Below are positions 14,705-15,046 of a stretch of 15,046 bases of DNA, piece after piece. Origin of the DNA: Methanobacteriaceae archaeon (GTDB lineage Archaea; Methanobacteriota; Methanobacteria; Methanobacteriales; Methanobacteriaceae). The translations under genes were made by a program, and so were the position numbers. The notes beneath the pieces are model-generated. The model did no database searches. It saw only the letters and a list, made by a program, of their open reading frames with translations, and had not been told where the DNA came from. Every line of letters begins with the position of its first letter. Within the stretch, counting starts at the first letter, position 1. The stretch is from assembly GCA_030681145.1 (NCBI GenBank), contig JAUXXK010000230.1, positions 1-15,046 on the forward strand. Reading direction: 5' to 3'.

Positions 14705-15046
14705 TTATTTAAGTGATTCCATCTCCTTTTTGTCTAACAAAAGCCGATTTACACCACTTAAATAAGCTTCCACACTGGCCATTATAATATCTGGCTCAGT
14801 ACTACGGGCACTAATAATTCTATCTTCATGTCGAAGCTTAACTACCACATCAATCAGAGCATCAGTACCGCCGGTAATAGCATCTACATGGTATTCCATT
14901 AGTTCAATGTCTGCAAAGTCAGATATACTCTTTTTAATAGCCACAATAGCCGCATCTACAGGCCCTATTCCAACACCGGCCTCTAGAACATCCTTATCAT
15001 CGATTTTTAGTTTAACTGAAGCAGTAGGTATCACCTTATTACCAGA
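14705..15046 (-). CDS. Citramalate or 2-isopropylmalate synthase, C-terminal end (partial)
   Basis: The gene runs off the right edge; 113 codons and the stop are visible, and an internal GTG at 15034 is not the true start. The readable part begins SGNKVIPTASVKLKIDD and continues with VLEAGVGIGPVDAAI, HVDAITGGTDALIDVVVKL and EAYLSGVNRLL. This is the LeuA_dimer regulatory domain that ends LeuA and CimA and binds leucine or isoleucine as feedback inhibitor. The catalytic TIM barrel lies outside the window. In methanogens both (R)-citramalate synthase (isoleucine route) and isopropylmalate synthase (leucine route) carry this domain, so I cannot choose; the homocitrate-synthase paralogue AksA lacks it. 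cgi121 follows after 56 bases. Confidence 0.88.
   Translation of the reverse strand, partial: SGNKVIPTASVKLKIDDKDVLEAGVGIGPVDAAIVAIKKSISDFADIELMEYHVDAITGGTDALIDVVVKLRHEDRIISARSTEPDIIMASVEAYLSGVNRLLLDKKEMESLK

Noticed and set aside
1..15046. CRISPR array, tRNA or rRNA gene, complete insertion sequence
   Set aside because: I saw no regularly spaced repeats, no tRNA-like cloverleaf and no transposase motif; the only broken gene, sulP, shows no inserted element.

Overview
The window looks like chromosome of a euryarchaeal methanogen, most likely Methanobacterium or a close relative. The DNA is AT-rich. Genes are preceded by archaeal TATA boxes and GGTGA-type ribosome sites, and some appear leaderless. 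Several families are archaeal (Nre DNA-repair protein, KEOPS subunit Cgi121, DUF166, HisKA_2-type sensor kinase tail, zinc-ribbon proteins). No methanogenesis gene is present, so the genus is an inference.

Left part (1-4413): the tail of a sensor histidine kinase, a class I methyltransferase, a convergent isochorismatase-fold cysteine hydrolase, a 527-base gap with odd base composition, a two-gene unit of a triple zinc-ribbon protein plus an M48 metalloprotease with its own zinc ribbons, and a convergent SGNH/GDSL esterase.

Middle (4690-9210): a universal stress protein, then an arsenic island. It holds an Acr3 arsenite exporter with a cysteine-rich tail, a leftward pair arsC-DUF166 whose frames overlap, and a rightward pair arsR plus a cysteine-rich QueG/reductive-dehalogenase-like Fe-S protein. 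The two pairs diverge from a 39-49 bp gap centred on one perfect 16-bp palindrome. That palindrome is placed to be the TATA box of both promoters and probably the ArsR operator. The expected logic is: ArsC reduces arsenate, Acr3 exports arsenite, ArsR senses it. The DUF166 and QueG-like proteins are the unexplained members and the best candidates for something new.

Next (9231-10758, leftward): a SulP anion transporter broken by five frameshifts, all of the same one-base-missing type, with an otherwise intact protein of 510 residues. A 582-base gap follows, with one small possible gene and an inverted repeat.

Right part (11341-15046): methionine sulfoxide reductase B, an Nre-family repair protein ending in a PCNA-binding-like motif, an unassigned PLP-dependent enzyme of the DegT-like fold, and convergent cgi121 behind the C-terminal end of a citramalate/isopropylmalate synthase that runs off the window.
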